NCBI GenBank assembly: GCA_027310665.1
Contig: DAIDAJ010000093.1
Coordinates: 1 to 39,871 of the forward strand
Length of the DNA: 39,871 nucleotides
Source: Sideroxydans sp.
GTDB taxonomy: Bacteria; Pseudomonadota; Gammaproteobacteria; Burkholderiales; Gallionellaceae
Direction of reading: 5' to 3'
Shown here: in pieces, positions 32,231 through 39,871 of the stretch
How the letters are laid out: each line of letters begins with the position of its first letter
Position numbering within the stretch: the first letter of the stretch is position 1
Notes under the pieces: generated by a model
What the model was told of the DNA's origin: nothing
The model's input: only the letters and a program-made list of their open reading frames with translations
Databases searched by the model: none
Program-made: the position numbers and the translations under genes

Positions 32231-33517
32231 TTGCTGACATCTAAAATTCTGGATGATGAGTTTTCTCGGGGCTACAGGGGGAGACTTCGGGCTTTAAATC
32301 AATATTCATCAGTACTGAAGTTCATGGAGGCATTGCGCACATCAGTGCATCCTCCTGGAACGACTCCAGACGCATATTCTGATTCAGCCACTCTGGCGCT
32401 TGCTGCAGGCGTTTCGCTTGAGTACTTTGCCCGGAAACACAGTTTGCTCCCTTTCTATCGAACAGTTTTGCGTGAGGGTGACGCTGGTCAGCGTGACACT
32501 TACAGCGTTGAGACCATAGGCTATTTCGGGACCAGGAGCTGGCGCCAATCTATGGCGATCTTTTGCCCTGAGTGCATCAAGGAAGATGAAGCCTCTCCCC
32601 GAGGTTTCGCCTACTGGCGTCGATCTCATCAATTACCTGGAATTCCCGGGTGCGTAAAACATGGTTGCCAGCTAGCTAACAGTCCTGAAGGAACGAAGGC
32701 GTTCGACGTAATGCCTTTTCCTGAGATGGATGCGATCTTTGAATTTTCTGAACCGGAATTTGCAGAAATATCTGCAAATCCGATAGTCCAGCGCTACGCA
32801 AGCATTGCCATCGCGTTTCTGAACGCAGAAGTGAGCACGTCAGATATTCATGCACAGTTTCGTATTGCCGAACAGGCAAAGAAGCATAATTTGCGTGTTT
32901 GTATACAAGGAAAGCGGGCAACGCTGACCGACAGGCTGCTGGAACAGGTGCCAAAATATTGGCTGAGAACTCTCTATCCCGATATCGATAAGCACTCGTC
33001 AACGGAGTTTTTCTATCCCATTGATAACGTAACTGTTGGAGTGACTGCAGGCACAAGTTATGTGCTGGCACTCGCTTCGCTTTTCGATTCAACTGAGGAG
33101 GCATTGAATTACTGGCAAGGAGATATTGAGGGGCTGCCAACTGAGCGTAAAGTGCAGCGAAGTTTTGGCAAAGACTATTGGAGCAGTACCGAAATGTTTA
33201 AGTTATATGTTGAACATGGAGGGAGCTACAAAAGCATTGGACAAGCGTTAGCGATCAGTCCTTCTTATCTGCGTCACCAACTAATTGCTGCAGGTCTCCC
33301 AGGTCTTGGATTGGTGAATATGAATACGACCGCGAGGGCTGTCTTGGACTTTCAGGCCGGTATGTCTCTCGACGCAGCATGCCAATCCAATGGAGCTTCT
33401 CGGGATGAAGTGGAAAAGCTGATCCGAATTGGGATATCTAAGTTTTCGACTGCCTTAAATGAAATATCACAGTCAAATCCCCGCAAGGAAAGCACACATC
33501 AAACGAATGATGACTAG
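32231..33517 (+). CDS. TniQ/TnsD-family transposon targeting protein (orphan)
   Basis: TniQ/TnsD proteins choose the target site for Tn7- and Tn5053-type transposition. The 428-residue protein has the family zinc-binding pattern: Cys112 and Cys115 (FCPEC), the YWRRSHQLPG segment with His133, then Cys141 and His144 (GCVKHGCQL). A C-terminal helix-turn-helix-like stretch is seen at about 313-338 (SYKSIGQALAISPSYLRHQL). No ATG or GTG is available near the start; TTG 32231 after AAGAGA is the best choice. None of tnsA, tnsB or tnsC is next to it. Base composition is more AT-rich than the core genes, suggesting transfer. Confidence 0.75.
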   Translation: MLTSKILDDEFSRGYRGRLRALNQYSSVLKFMEALRTSVHPPGTTPDAYSDSATLALAAGVSLEYFARKHSLLPFYRTVLREGDAGQRDTYSVETIGYFGTRSWRQSMAIFCPECIKEDEASPRGFAYWRRSHQLPGIPGCVKHGCQLANSPEGTKAFDVMPFPEMDAIFEFSEPEFAEISANPIVQRYASIAIAFLNAEVSTSDIHAQFRIAEQAKKHNLRVCIQGKRATLTDRLLEQVPKYWLRTLYPDIDKHSSTEFFYPIDNVTVGVTAGTSYVLALASLFDSTEEALNYWQGDIEGLPTERKVQRSFGKDYWSSTEMFKLYVEHGGSYKSIGQALAISPSYLRHQLIAAGLPGLGLVNMNTTARAVLDFQAGMSLDAACQSNGASRDEVEKLIRIGISKFSTALNEISQSNPRKESTHQTNDD

Positions 33518-33529
33518 GGTAAGTCGATG

Positions 33530-34165
33530 CTACCTTGATATTTTTGGAACAACGATAAATCCCTCCGATCTATCTCCGTAGTTATGGCAGTTACCATCAA
33601 GCAACGATTGAGCTGTAACCGCACACAGCGCGGCATCAACAAAATCAATATTGGGAAGTATGGTCGTAGCAATCCCCATATCGCTTAATATCTTGCGCCG
33701 CACTGAGCTCTTTCTCTTTGCGGAAATAATCTTCCCGGCCAGTGCACATGCCACCGCCTGAGGGAATGTCTCGAAACACACGGGGTTCGAATCTACAGGC
33801 TGAGCATCGAACAAGTGGTAATGCGCTCTCAAAAGGCTGAACAGTTCGGCGCCGGCAAGCATCCAGCCATAGTTATCCTTTGGATGATCCTCTGCCATTT
33901 TCTGCGTTGGAGTGGCGAAACACCAGATACCCTCATGCATCAAAGCGCGTTCGGCGGGGCGCGCCCGTCCGGTCAGGCTCCATTGGCATGGTGCGTCAAC
34001 ACCGACGGCTACAGCACGCTTTTGCTGGCACCAGTCAACGATTGCAGATGCGGAGGGAGTGGAGAGTTTGTCTATGCAAAAATTCCCGCGCAGCGCTACC
34101 GCATGAAAACCTTTGCGCTTGCCGCCAACATCGACACCAACAACGATCTGGGCACTTTGCGACAT
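33530..34165 (-). CDS. DUF429 family protein
   Basis: The function is unknown. The 211-residue protein matches the DUF429 pattern: an N-terminal VGVDVGGKRKGFHAVAL strand pair of RNase H-like appearance, AVGVDAPCQW near residue 52, and a C-terminal IDFVDAALCAVTAQSL segment. Acidic residues at the positions expected of an RNase H fold (Asp in VGVDVGG, Asp in GVDAPC, Asp in FVDAA) suggest possible nucleic-acid hydrolysis, but this is inference. It starts 12 nt after the GIY-YIG gene, in the same orientation, and ends 12 nt from the end of the convergent tniQ gene. Confidence 0.75.
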   Translation of the reverse strand: MSQSAQIVVGVDVGGKRKGFHAVALRGNFCIDKLSTPSASAIVDWCQQKRAVAVGVDAPCQWSLTGRARPAERALMHEGIWCFATPTQKMAEDHPKDNYGWMLAGAELFSLLRAHYHLFDAQPVDSNPVCFETFPQAVACALAGKIISAKRKSSVRRKILSDMGIATTILPNIDFVDAALCAVTAQSLLDGNCHNYGDRSEGFIVVPKISR

Positions 34166-34177
34166 GTGCCGCCAGCC

Positions 34178-34870
34178 CTATTTGCGCAAACGTGACAAGG
34201 GCACCCACTCGCCTGCGTCGTTTTGATACTTCCAAAATACCCAGCCGTTCACAGCCCTGCCTTTAATAATCATTTTCGCAGCAGCAGTGGGTGATTCATA
34301 TTGTTTGGAGTTGAAGCTGATGAGTCCATCTTTGCGCAGTGTTGCGCGATATTGTTTATCTTTGTATGTCGCCCTGAGTATGTAGCGGTGCTCAACTACA
34401 CCTTTCAAACCAAGTGTGCCTTTGGAAGTCGCCTTGGCTTTAATGCGTCGGGTAACCGCACTCCCGCCGAGCAGCTTGGCTCTGTTGTTGGCATCAGTTT
34501 CGCTCATGTGCTTACTGATAGCTCTGCCCAGGTTGCTGGCGCCGGGCAATTGGCCTTGAACGTGGTTTCCTTTCGGATTCACTATTCTGAGTACCAATGA
34601 TTCCAGCGGTTTGATGTGATGATCTTCAGTAACCAGGTAAACACTGAAGCGATCCCAAAGCCCTGTATGTCGATCTTTGAGGTGCGTTTTCAATCTACCC
34701 TTCAGATTCATGGTCAGACCGACATAGTAAAGCTTGTCCCCGTGATATAGAGCGTACAACCCTGCCTTGCTCTTGATCATTTCATTGATGATCTGGGGAT
34801 ATTCCTCCAGAATCTTCCACGAAATCTTCTCGAAGAATTCGGTTACCAGGTTGTCGGCTTTCTTCTTCAT
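34178..34870 (-). CDS. GIY-YIG nuclease with C-terminal RAMA-like domain
   Basis: This is a predicted DNA endonuclease with a domain thought to sense modified DNA. Numbered from the first of two adjacent ATGs, the GIY-YIG core has GLY (38-40), YYVG (49-52), Arg60, His64 and Glu91. The C-terminal 65 residues resemble RAMA domains associated with restriction and adenine methylases: DGLISFNSKQYESPTAAAK, then NGWVFWKYQNDAGEWVPLSR. A basic linker joins the two parts. The second ATG (34870; 230 residues) has GGGAG 5 nt upstream and is preferred over the first (34873). It lies 31 nt after the preceding nuclease-like gene, in one apparent operon with the type I restriction genes. Confidence 0.75.
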   Translation of the reverse strand: MKKKADNLVTEFFEKISWKILEEYPQIINEMIKSKAGLYALYHGDKLYYVGLTMNLKGRLKTHLKDRHTGLWDRFSVYLVTEDHHIKPLESLVLRIVNPKGNHVQGQLPGASNLGRAISKHMSETDANNRAKLLGGSAVTRRIKAKATSKGTLGLKGVVEHRYILRATYKDKQYRATLRKDGLISFNSKQYESPTAAAKMIIKGRAVNGWVFWKYQNDAGEWVPLSRLRK

Positions 34871-34904
34871 CATTTCTCCCTGATGCGACTACTAAATGGC
34901 CTAA

Positions 34905-35600
34905 CTATGTACTAGCCTGCCGGTTAAGGCTTCTTACTAAACTGAACAAATTCTTAATTAGCGGGTAAGTGGTAATTCGTGCGAAGCGTGATACTCCTTC
35001 CCGTAACTCATATTTGCTTAAATATATTTTCTTGTCCTCTTCAAGAGAAACAAAAAAATCCAAACTTGGGTAGTTTAGCGACAGCCAATTAGCTTCGGCT
35101 TCGTTCGGGATGGTGGCATTGTCAAAAAAGGTGTTTGTTGCGCTATCGAAAGAGAAGCCAAAGCGTTTAAGAATAGTCTTCAAATTGAGATCAACTTTGT
35201 AACAAACAACGCCATAAAGTGGGCTACTTTCCCCTCTCATTGCCTTGATGGTCTGTGCTTTCTCTTCGGCTTTCGCCAGGTCTCGGCCTGTGCAATTACC
35301 TTTTACTTCGATGACGCAGAGCGAATCATTTTTCTCGATGTAGCACTGGCCACCAAGTCTTCTTATGTGTGATCCAGAGCGGCAGAGAATGATGTCGAGC
35401 TGACCGGCATCAGTTTCGCCGTCTGAAACAGTGCCCTTTACAAGACAGGGTTTCGGTTCAGAGCAGGATTCCAATGTGGAAATGAGGAAGTCTTCCCGAA
35501 CCTCCCCCTTCATAAGCTCGTGGCTAATAATGTCCGAAACATCATACTGAGCCATCAGCATGTTTTCGGAGTATTGATCAAATTCATCAAACCGCATCAT
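34905..35600 (-). CDS. PD-(D/E)XK nuclease-like protein (DUF6602-like)
   Basis: This protein resembles DUF6602-type proteins found near restriction genes. The 231-residue sequence shows a PD-(D/E)XK arrangement: Glu33 in KGEVRED on a first helix, Asp69 in GQLDIIL, and Glu98/Lys100 in CVIEVKG, followed by a helix (LAKAEEKAQTIK). These spacings fit a metal-dependent nuclease core. The start (ATG 35600 or 35597, GGGGGA just upstream) overlaps the end of the fused hsdMS gene by 11-14 nt. That is strong evidence of coupled translation. Family name is from memory; nuclease activity is inferred. Confidence 0.65.
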   Translation of the reverse strand: MMRFDEFDQYSENMLMAQYDVSDIISHELMKGEVREDFLISTLESCSEPKPCLVKGTVSDGETDAGQLDIILCRSGSHIRRLGGQCYIEKNDSLCVIEVKGNCTGRDLAKAEEKAQTIKAMRGESSPLYGVVCYKVDLNLKTILKRFGFSFDSATNTFFDNATIPNEAEANWLSLNYPSLDFFVSLEEDKKIYLSKYELREGVSRFARITTYPLIKNLFSLVRSLNRQAST

Positions 35601-38109
35601 TCCCCCATATGCGGTTGATGGTGGTTTGAATCTTTGCTTCGAAGCGTGCGATCAATTGATGGTTGGCATTAACCAAGGCTTGCTCGGCTTCGATTTCGGC
35701 GACGATGGTGCGCTGAGTTTCGAGGTCGGGGAGTGGTAATTGATAAGCCTTGAAGAATCCACTATGAAAGCTCTGAACAGTGACCCCGGGCTTGATGCCT
35801 GCCACCAGAATCTCGTTTCCCTTGGCCTTGAAAATGTAAAACAAGTAACGGATGTCAAGTTTGTCGCCTCTCGATTGAATCGCAACAATATCCTGATTAA
35901 ACGCCATTGGGCGTGTTGTAAGAGCAACCGGAAACGTATGTTGCAAAATGCCTGACCTAACAACACATAGCAGAGTCCCGCTTGGCACGAGCTTGGTGGC
36001 GCTGCCGGAAAGCGCAGTTTCCGAAATATGATCTTCTGTATCCTCCAAAAAATCGACCTTCATATCTTTCGGCGATACCCAAGGGATATTACCTTTCCAG
36101 TAGCCGGGTTCTTGTTTTGATGGTGTGCCACCACTACCTGTGATTACAACTTCGCCGAGAGACACAATTGGCCAATCCGGCTGCACGTCGATGCGAGGCT
36201 GGTAGTTTTCGACGACCTGCCGCGCACCGTCTATGATCTTCTGACAGCCTTCGATCTCCGCGACAATTTCTTGCTGGATACCGATGGGAGGAAGAGGGAT
36301 TTTGAGGGTGGCTATCGTACTCTTGGATATCTCTTTGAATGTTCCTCCGGTTGCCATTGACTCCATTTGCGGTACGAGTCGTTTCATCATGTGGGCAACG
36401 AATTCTGGCAATGCTCTTGTATCGTCACGAATAACGATATTTTTGAAACCTTGGTTCGTCGCCATTGGAACACGTGCGATGCCAACGCGACCAATTGTTG
36501 CACGACTCGAAACGATTACAGTGCCGGGCGGCAAAACTTTGGCTGCAGAATCTTTCAGACCTGCTTCGCTAATCGTTCGCTCGGTTCTTGAAATTTGTGT
36601 GATGTAGTTGGATTGAGGTAGATCAACGAGTGTGGCCCAATGAATTCCACCTCCCCAGTATGACTTCTCCGTAGATTTTGGCGTGCCGCCACTTTCGATT
36701 TGAAATACGGTCGTGTCACCAAGCTCGATCAATGGGTGCGTGGTATCTGTATTTTCAGTTACACGAAAACGATCCCCACTCAAATTCCATTCCCCGTTCT
36801 CTCCAATCCGTGTTTTTTCAACCAGATGTGCATTGGTGAATTGATTGGAATCAAAAGCCACAGGGCTCGCATCTTCTTGGGAATGACGGAAGGCCAAGTA
36901 AGCGGCTGCGGCGTCAGGCAGACCGCTGCCCTCCATCGCTCGACGTTGTGCGCCCAAGTTGAAGCCGTCGTTTTTCACTTTTACAAACAGCACTTCGCAG
37001 GTGCGCTTCGCTAGCCATTTGTCCAACAACAATATCGAGGTCTTCACGCCGCTGTATGGGTTGAACACGCCGGCGGGAAGCGAGATCACCGCGACTAGCG
37101 AATTCTTTACCAACATTTGGCGTAGTTGCTTGTATGCCGTCCCGCTCTGAAAAATGATGCCTTCCGGCACGATGATGGCGGCGCGGCCATTGGGCGAGAG
37201 GTGCTCGGCGATGTAATCGACAAACAGCACTTCGCTGCGCGTGGCTTGTACGCTGAAACGCTTGTGCGGCTTGATACCACCTTTCGGAGACATGAACGGT
37301 GGGTTGGCTAGAATCACATCCGCTGTCTCGTTCCATTTTTCTTCGCTGGTGAGCGTGTCGTATTCGACGACATGCGGATCGGTGAAGCCATGTAAGTAGA
37401 GGTTGACCAGCGAAAGACGCACCATGTCGGGAGAGATGTCGTAGCCGTGTACGTTGGCGGCGATGTAGGCACGTTGTTCCGGGGTGAGCTGGTCGCCCAG
37501 GTTCTTCTTGGTGTTGTGGTTGAGGATGTGCTTCCACGCCGAAATAAGGAAACCTGCGGTGCCGCAGGCGGGGTCGAGTATTCTTTCGCCTTTTTGCGGG
37601 TCAACAATTTCAACCATGAAGTCGATGATATGGCGCGGGGTGCGGAATTGTCCAGCGTCGCCCTGGCTACCGAGCACGGAGAGCAGATATTCAAACGCAT
37701 CACCGAGTTTTTCCGAGTGGTCGTAGGTGAAGTAGTTGATCTCTTTCAAAAAGCTGCGCAGGGTTTCTGGATCACGGTACGGCAGGTAGGCATTTTTGAA
37801 AATATCGCGGAACAGGGTTGGGATGCCGGGATTTTCGTTCATCTTGCCGATGGCTTCGGAATACAATGCCAGCACATCAAAGCCGCCCATGTTGGGAGCC
37901 ATCAGTTTTGCCCAGCCGTATTTTGCATATTCCCCGGCAAAGAAACTGCGCTTGCCACCCAGTTCTTCGGCCTCGGCATCCATGTCGTCCATGAATTTGT
38001 AAATCAGTGCGATGGTGATTTGTTCGACTTGCGATTTCGGGTCGGGTACTTTTCCGACGAGTATGTCGCGGCAGAAGTCGATATGGCGTTTTGTTTCAGA
38101 GTCGAGCAT
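35587..38109 (-). CDS. hsdMS: Type I restriction-modification HsdM-HsdS fusion protein
   Basis: One 840-residue chain combines the N6-adenine methyltransferase and the DNA-specificity subunit of a type I system. Residues 1-440 are HsdM: an N-terminal helical domain, SAM motif I DPACGTAGFL (179-188) and catalytic motif IV NPPF (269-272). Residues from about 460 onward are a complete HsdS with two target-recognition domains, each opening with an SGGTP-type motif (about 473-477 and 659-663). Each is followed by a coiled-coil conserved region (about 611-640 and 800-835). HsdM and HsdS are normally separate proteins. The fusion fixes a 1:1 ratio. The gene lies 18 nt after the hsdR remnant and overlaps the next gene. 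Confidence 0.88.
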   Translation of the reverse strand: MLDSETKRHIDFCRDILVGKVPDPKSQVEQITIALIYKFMDDMDAEAEELGGKRSFFAGEYAKYGWAKLMAPNMGGFDVLALYSEAIGKMNENPGIPTLFRDIFKNAYLPYRDPETLRSFLKEINYFTYDHSEKLGDAFEYLLSVLGSQGDAGQFRTPRHIIDFMVEIVDPQKGERILDPACGTAGFLISAWKHILNHNTKKNLGDQLTPEQRAYIAANVHGYDISPDMVRLSLVNLYLHGFTDPHVVEYDTLTSEEKWNETADVILANPPFMSPKGGIKPHKRFSVQATRSEVLFVDYIAEHLSPNGRAAIIVPEGIIFQSGTAYKQLRQMLVKNSLVAVISLPAGVFNPYSGVKTSILLLDKWLAKRTCEVLFVKVKNDGFNLGAQRRAMEGSGLPDAAAAYLAFRHSQEDASPVAFDSNQFTNAHLVEKTRIGENGEWNLSGDRFRVTENTDTTHPLIELGDTTVFQIESGGTPKSTEKSYWGGGIHWATLVDLPQSNYITQISRTERTISEAGLKDSAAKVLPPGTVIVSSRATIGRVGIARVPMATNQGFKNIVIRDDTRALPEFVAHMMKRLVPQMESMATGGTFKEISKSTIATLKIPLPPIGIQQEIVAEIEGCQKIIDGARQVVENYQPRIDVQPDWPIVSLGEVVITGSGGTPSKQEPGYWKGNIPWVSPKDMKVDFLEDTEDHISETALSGSATKLVPSGTLLCVVRSGILQHTFPVALTTRPMAFNQDIVAIQSRGDKLDIRYLFYIFKAKGNEILVAGIKPGVTVQSFHSGFFKAYQLPLPDLETQRTIVAEIEAEQALVNANHQLIARFEAKIQTTINRIWGNDAV

Positions 38110-38127
38110 ATTGGTTGTTGCTTTCCA

Positions 38128-39732
38128 TTACATGAATTGATTTAGGGGTACGTAGTCTTTGACGTACTCGGGAATTCGGTCTCGCCATTCCTTTGGTACG
38201 GCTTTAAAGTCGGCCATACTGAAGGCTGGATTTACATTGAGTTCGGTGAGGCGTTTGTTTTCGATGATGTCGCGCAGGCGGCTATCTGTGGTGTAAGCCT
38301 TGAAGAAGTATTTGAGGGAGACGATGGCATCGGAGTGTTTACTTAATGCATCGGCAGACTGGTCGAGCAGGAATTTCTGGAATTCATCTTCGAGCAGTTC
38401 GTCTTTGTTCTTGAAGTAGGGAATGAGGCCGAAAATCTTTTCCAGTATTTCGCGCAAGGTCAGTCGGCGATCTACGCCGGCGGCACGGCGCAGCTTGTCC
38501 AGGTTGTAAAACTCGGATGGCTTGTCGAACAACTGCGTGGTGACGTATTCAATAGCCTGATCCCACTGTTCGTTGTCAACTTGCCGTTGCAACACTGGGT
38601 CGGCCTTGACAGTGTTCTCGAATCCTTCGAAGAACATGCGGTCGATTTTCATGCCTTGCGTGCCTATTGCTTGCTCGGCAAGTAGTTTCAGCGCATCGGT
38701 ACCTTGGTGTTCGTATTGATCAATAGGTTCGGGTGGGGGCGGCAGCGGTGTGTCTTCCCGCTCGCTGGGACGCGGCAACTTGAGAACCTCGTCGTAGTTG
38801 AATTTTTCCTCGAAGTATTCGCAGACGGCAAAGAAGTCGAACAGTTTGTACTGCGTCTTGTCTTGCTTGCCAATCTGTTCCTTGAGCACTTTGTCATGCA
38901 ACTCGGTTAGGAAGTTGTGTTTACGTGTTCCACGGCCTTTGATCTGTACAAATTCAGAAGGAATGAAAACTGGGCGCATCAACGCAAGATTGAGAATGTC
39001 CGGGCAATCGTAGCCAGTAGTCATCATGCCTACGGTAACGCAGACGCGCGCTTTACTGGTCTTGTAGCTGTCGAGAAAGTTGGTCGATCCGAGCAGGTTG
39101 TTGTTGGTGAAGTTGATGGTGAATTGCTGGGCATCAGGAATTAGCGAGGTGACTTGCACGGCAAAATCGGATTGGTATTTACCAGGATACATTGCATCCG
39201 CCAAATCGTTGAGAATTTGCACGAGCTTGGCCGCATGGTTCTGACTTACTGCAAAGACTATTGACTTGCCGAATTCGTGGCTGATCGGGTCGCGCAACCC
39301 ATTCTTTAGAAAGGTTTCGCAGAAAAGTTGATTAGTGGCCGTGGAAAAGAACTTCTTTTCGAAATCCCTTTGAAAGAAAGTCTCTTCGGCTGCTTGGCCG
39401 TCTGGGCTAGATGCAGCAACCGCATAGCCTTTGTCGGATAGCAATTGTGTTGTGACATCAGTGCGTGCGTCGACCACGACCGGATTGATGAGAAATTCAT
39501 CACGTACACCATCAAGCAATGAGTACCTAAAAGTAGGTTGGCCGGTTTCGCAACCGAAAGTGCGGTAGGTGTCGAGCAACAAGCGACGCTCTAGTTCGCG
39601 CGGGTCGCGGCTGGTTGGTTTGCTTGCGTCGAACTTCTTCAGGTAATCGCGCGGAGTTGCGGTGAGGCCGAGTTTGTAGCCGACGAAATACTCGAACACG
39701 GCACGGGCATTGCCACCGATGGAGCGATGGGT
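38128..39732 (-). pseudogene. hsdR: Type I restriction HsdR, 3' part only, cut by an insertion sequence
   Basis: The remaining frame encodes the second half of the HsdR translocase: the end of the DExH box (THRSIGGNARAVFEYF), helicase motif III GLTATP, motif V TTGYDCPDI, motif VI QIKGRGTRK, and the C-terminal domain ending at 38128. The expected acidic Asp-Glu before Thr-His-Arg-Ser is missing. Homology breaks at about 39732, where IS sequence begins, and the frame meets a stop at 39751-39753. The N-terminal nuclease domain and ATP-binding Walker A are not in the window. The longest open frame from an ATG (39699, 523 residues) would lack nuclease and Walker A, so it should be inactive. Confidence 0.85.
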
Positions 39733-39871
39733 GTTGGTACGCGATGAATATTACCCAGAAAACATAGCCTCTGCGCGCTGAAAATTACCCAGGTGATTAA
39801 CCTCCTCCATTCCGATTTTCGGAATGGAGAAACCAAGGAGATGATCACCATGAAACTACTGGGTAAAGTAA
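39732..39871 (+). mobile_element. Left end of an IS21-like insertion sequence (partial)
   Basis: The element appears to begin near TGTTGGTACGCG at 39732, within the hsdR DExH codons. It contains two ATTACCCAG repeats (39750-39758 and 39784-39792; 34-bp period), consistent with the internal repeats of IS21-family ends. An 11-bp-arm hairpin follows (39805-39815 with 39819-39829). The exact left boundary and target duplication cannot be fixed without the other end. Confidence 0.6.
39850..39871 (+). CDS. First codons of an IS21-like transposase (IstA-like), partial
   Basis: AAGGAG (39835-39840) is followed 9 nt later by ATG 39850, reading MKLLGKV to the window edge. The ATG at 39841 is in the same frame but touches the ribosome site. 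The few residues, together with the repeats just upstream, suggest IstA of an IS21-type element. Too little is present to be sure. Confidence 0.45.

Overview
The window looks like chromosomal DNA of a betaproteobacterium. Gene order (tpiA-secG-tRNA-Leu-nuoA..N; carA-carB-greA; yhbY divergent from rlmE-ftsH-folP-glmM) and protein sequences fit that class. A Nitrosomonadales/Gallionellaceae-type host is my best guess, but that is inference from general similarity, not a search.

Positions 1-31982 are core housekeeping DNA. From left to right: carbamoyl-phosphate synthase (carA, carB) and transcript-cleavage factor greA; the RNA-binding protein gene yhbY on the minus strand; rlmE and ftsH, closed by a good terminator; folP and glmM; the high-affinity phosphate transporter pstSCAB on the minus strand, with a Pho-box-like array in front of pstS and a strong hairpin terminator between pstS and pstC; tpiA, secG and tRNA-Leu(GAG); a complete 14-gene complex I operon (nuoA-nuoN, 15632-29999) closed by a long hairpin; a Nudix ADP-sugar pyrophosphatase; and an ammonium transporter behind a clear sigma-54/NtrC-type control region.

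From about 31996 to the right edge the character changes. Three copies of a roughly 22-bp direct repeat resemble the ordered repeats at ends of Tn7/Tn5053-type transposons. They surround a 32-residue membrane peptide and lie directly in front of an orphan tniQ-family gene. Facing it on the minus strand is a tightly packed run of five genes, read right to left: a type I restriction hsdR that has lost its 5' half to an insertion sequence; a single gene encoding HsdM fused to a complete two-TRD HsdS; a PD-(D/E)XK nuclease-like protein; a GIY-YIG nuclease joined to a RAMA-type domain; and a DUF429 protein. The right 140 bp are the left end of an IS21-like element with the first codons of its transposase gene.

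The accessory block reads as a mobile defence island. A fused methylase/specificity protein is co-transcribed with two further nuclease-type proteins, and the classical translocase subunit has been knocked out by the IS. Two oddities in the core are also worth attention: a palindromic repeat inserted in frame inside carA, and a perfect 20-bp-arm palindrome inside rlmE.
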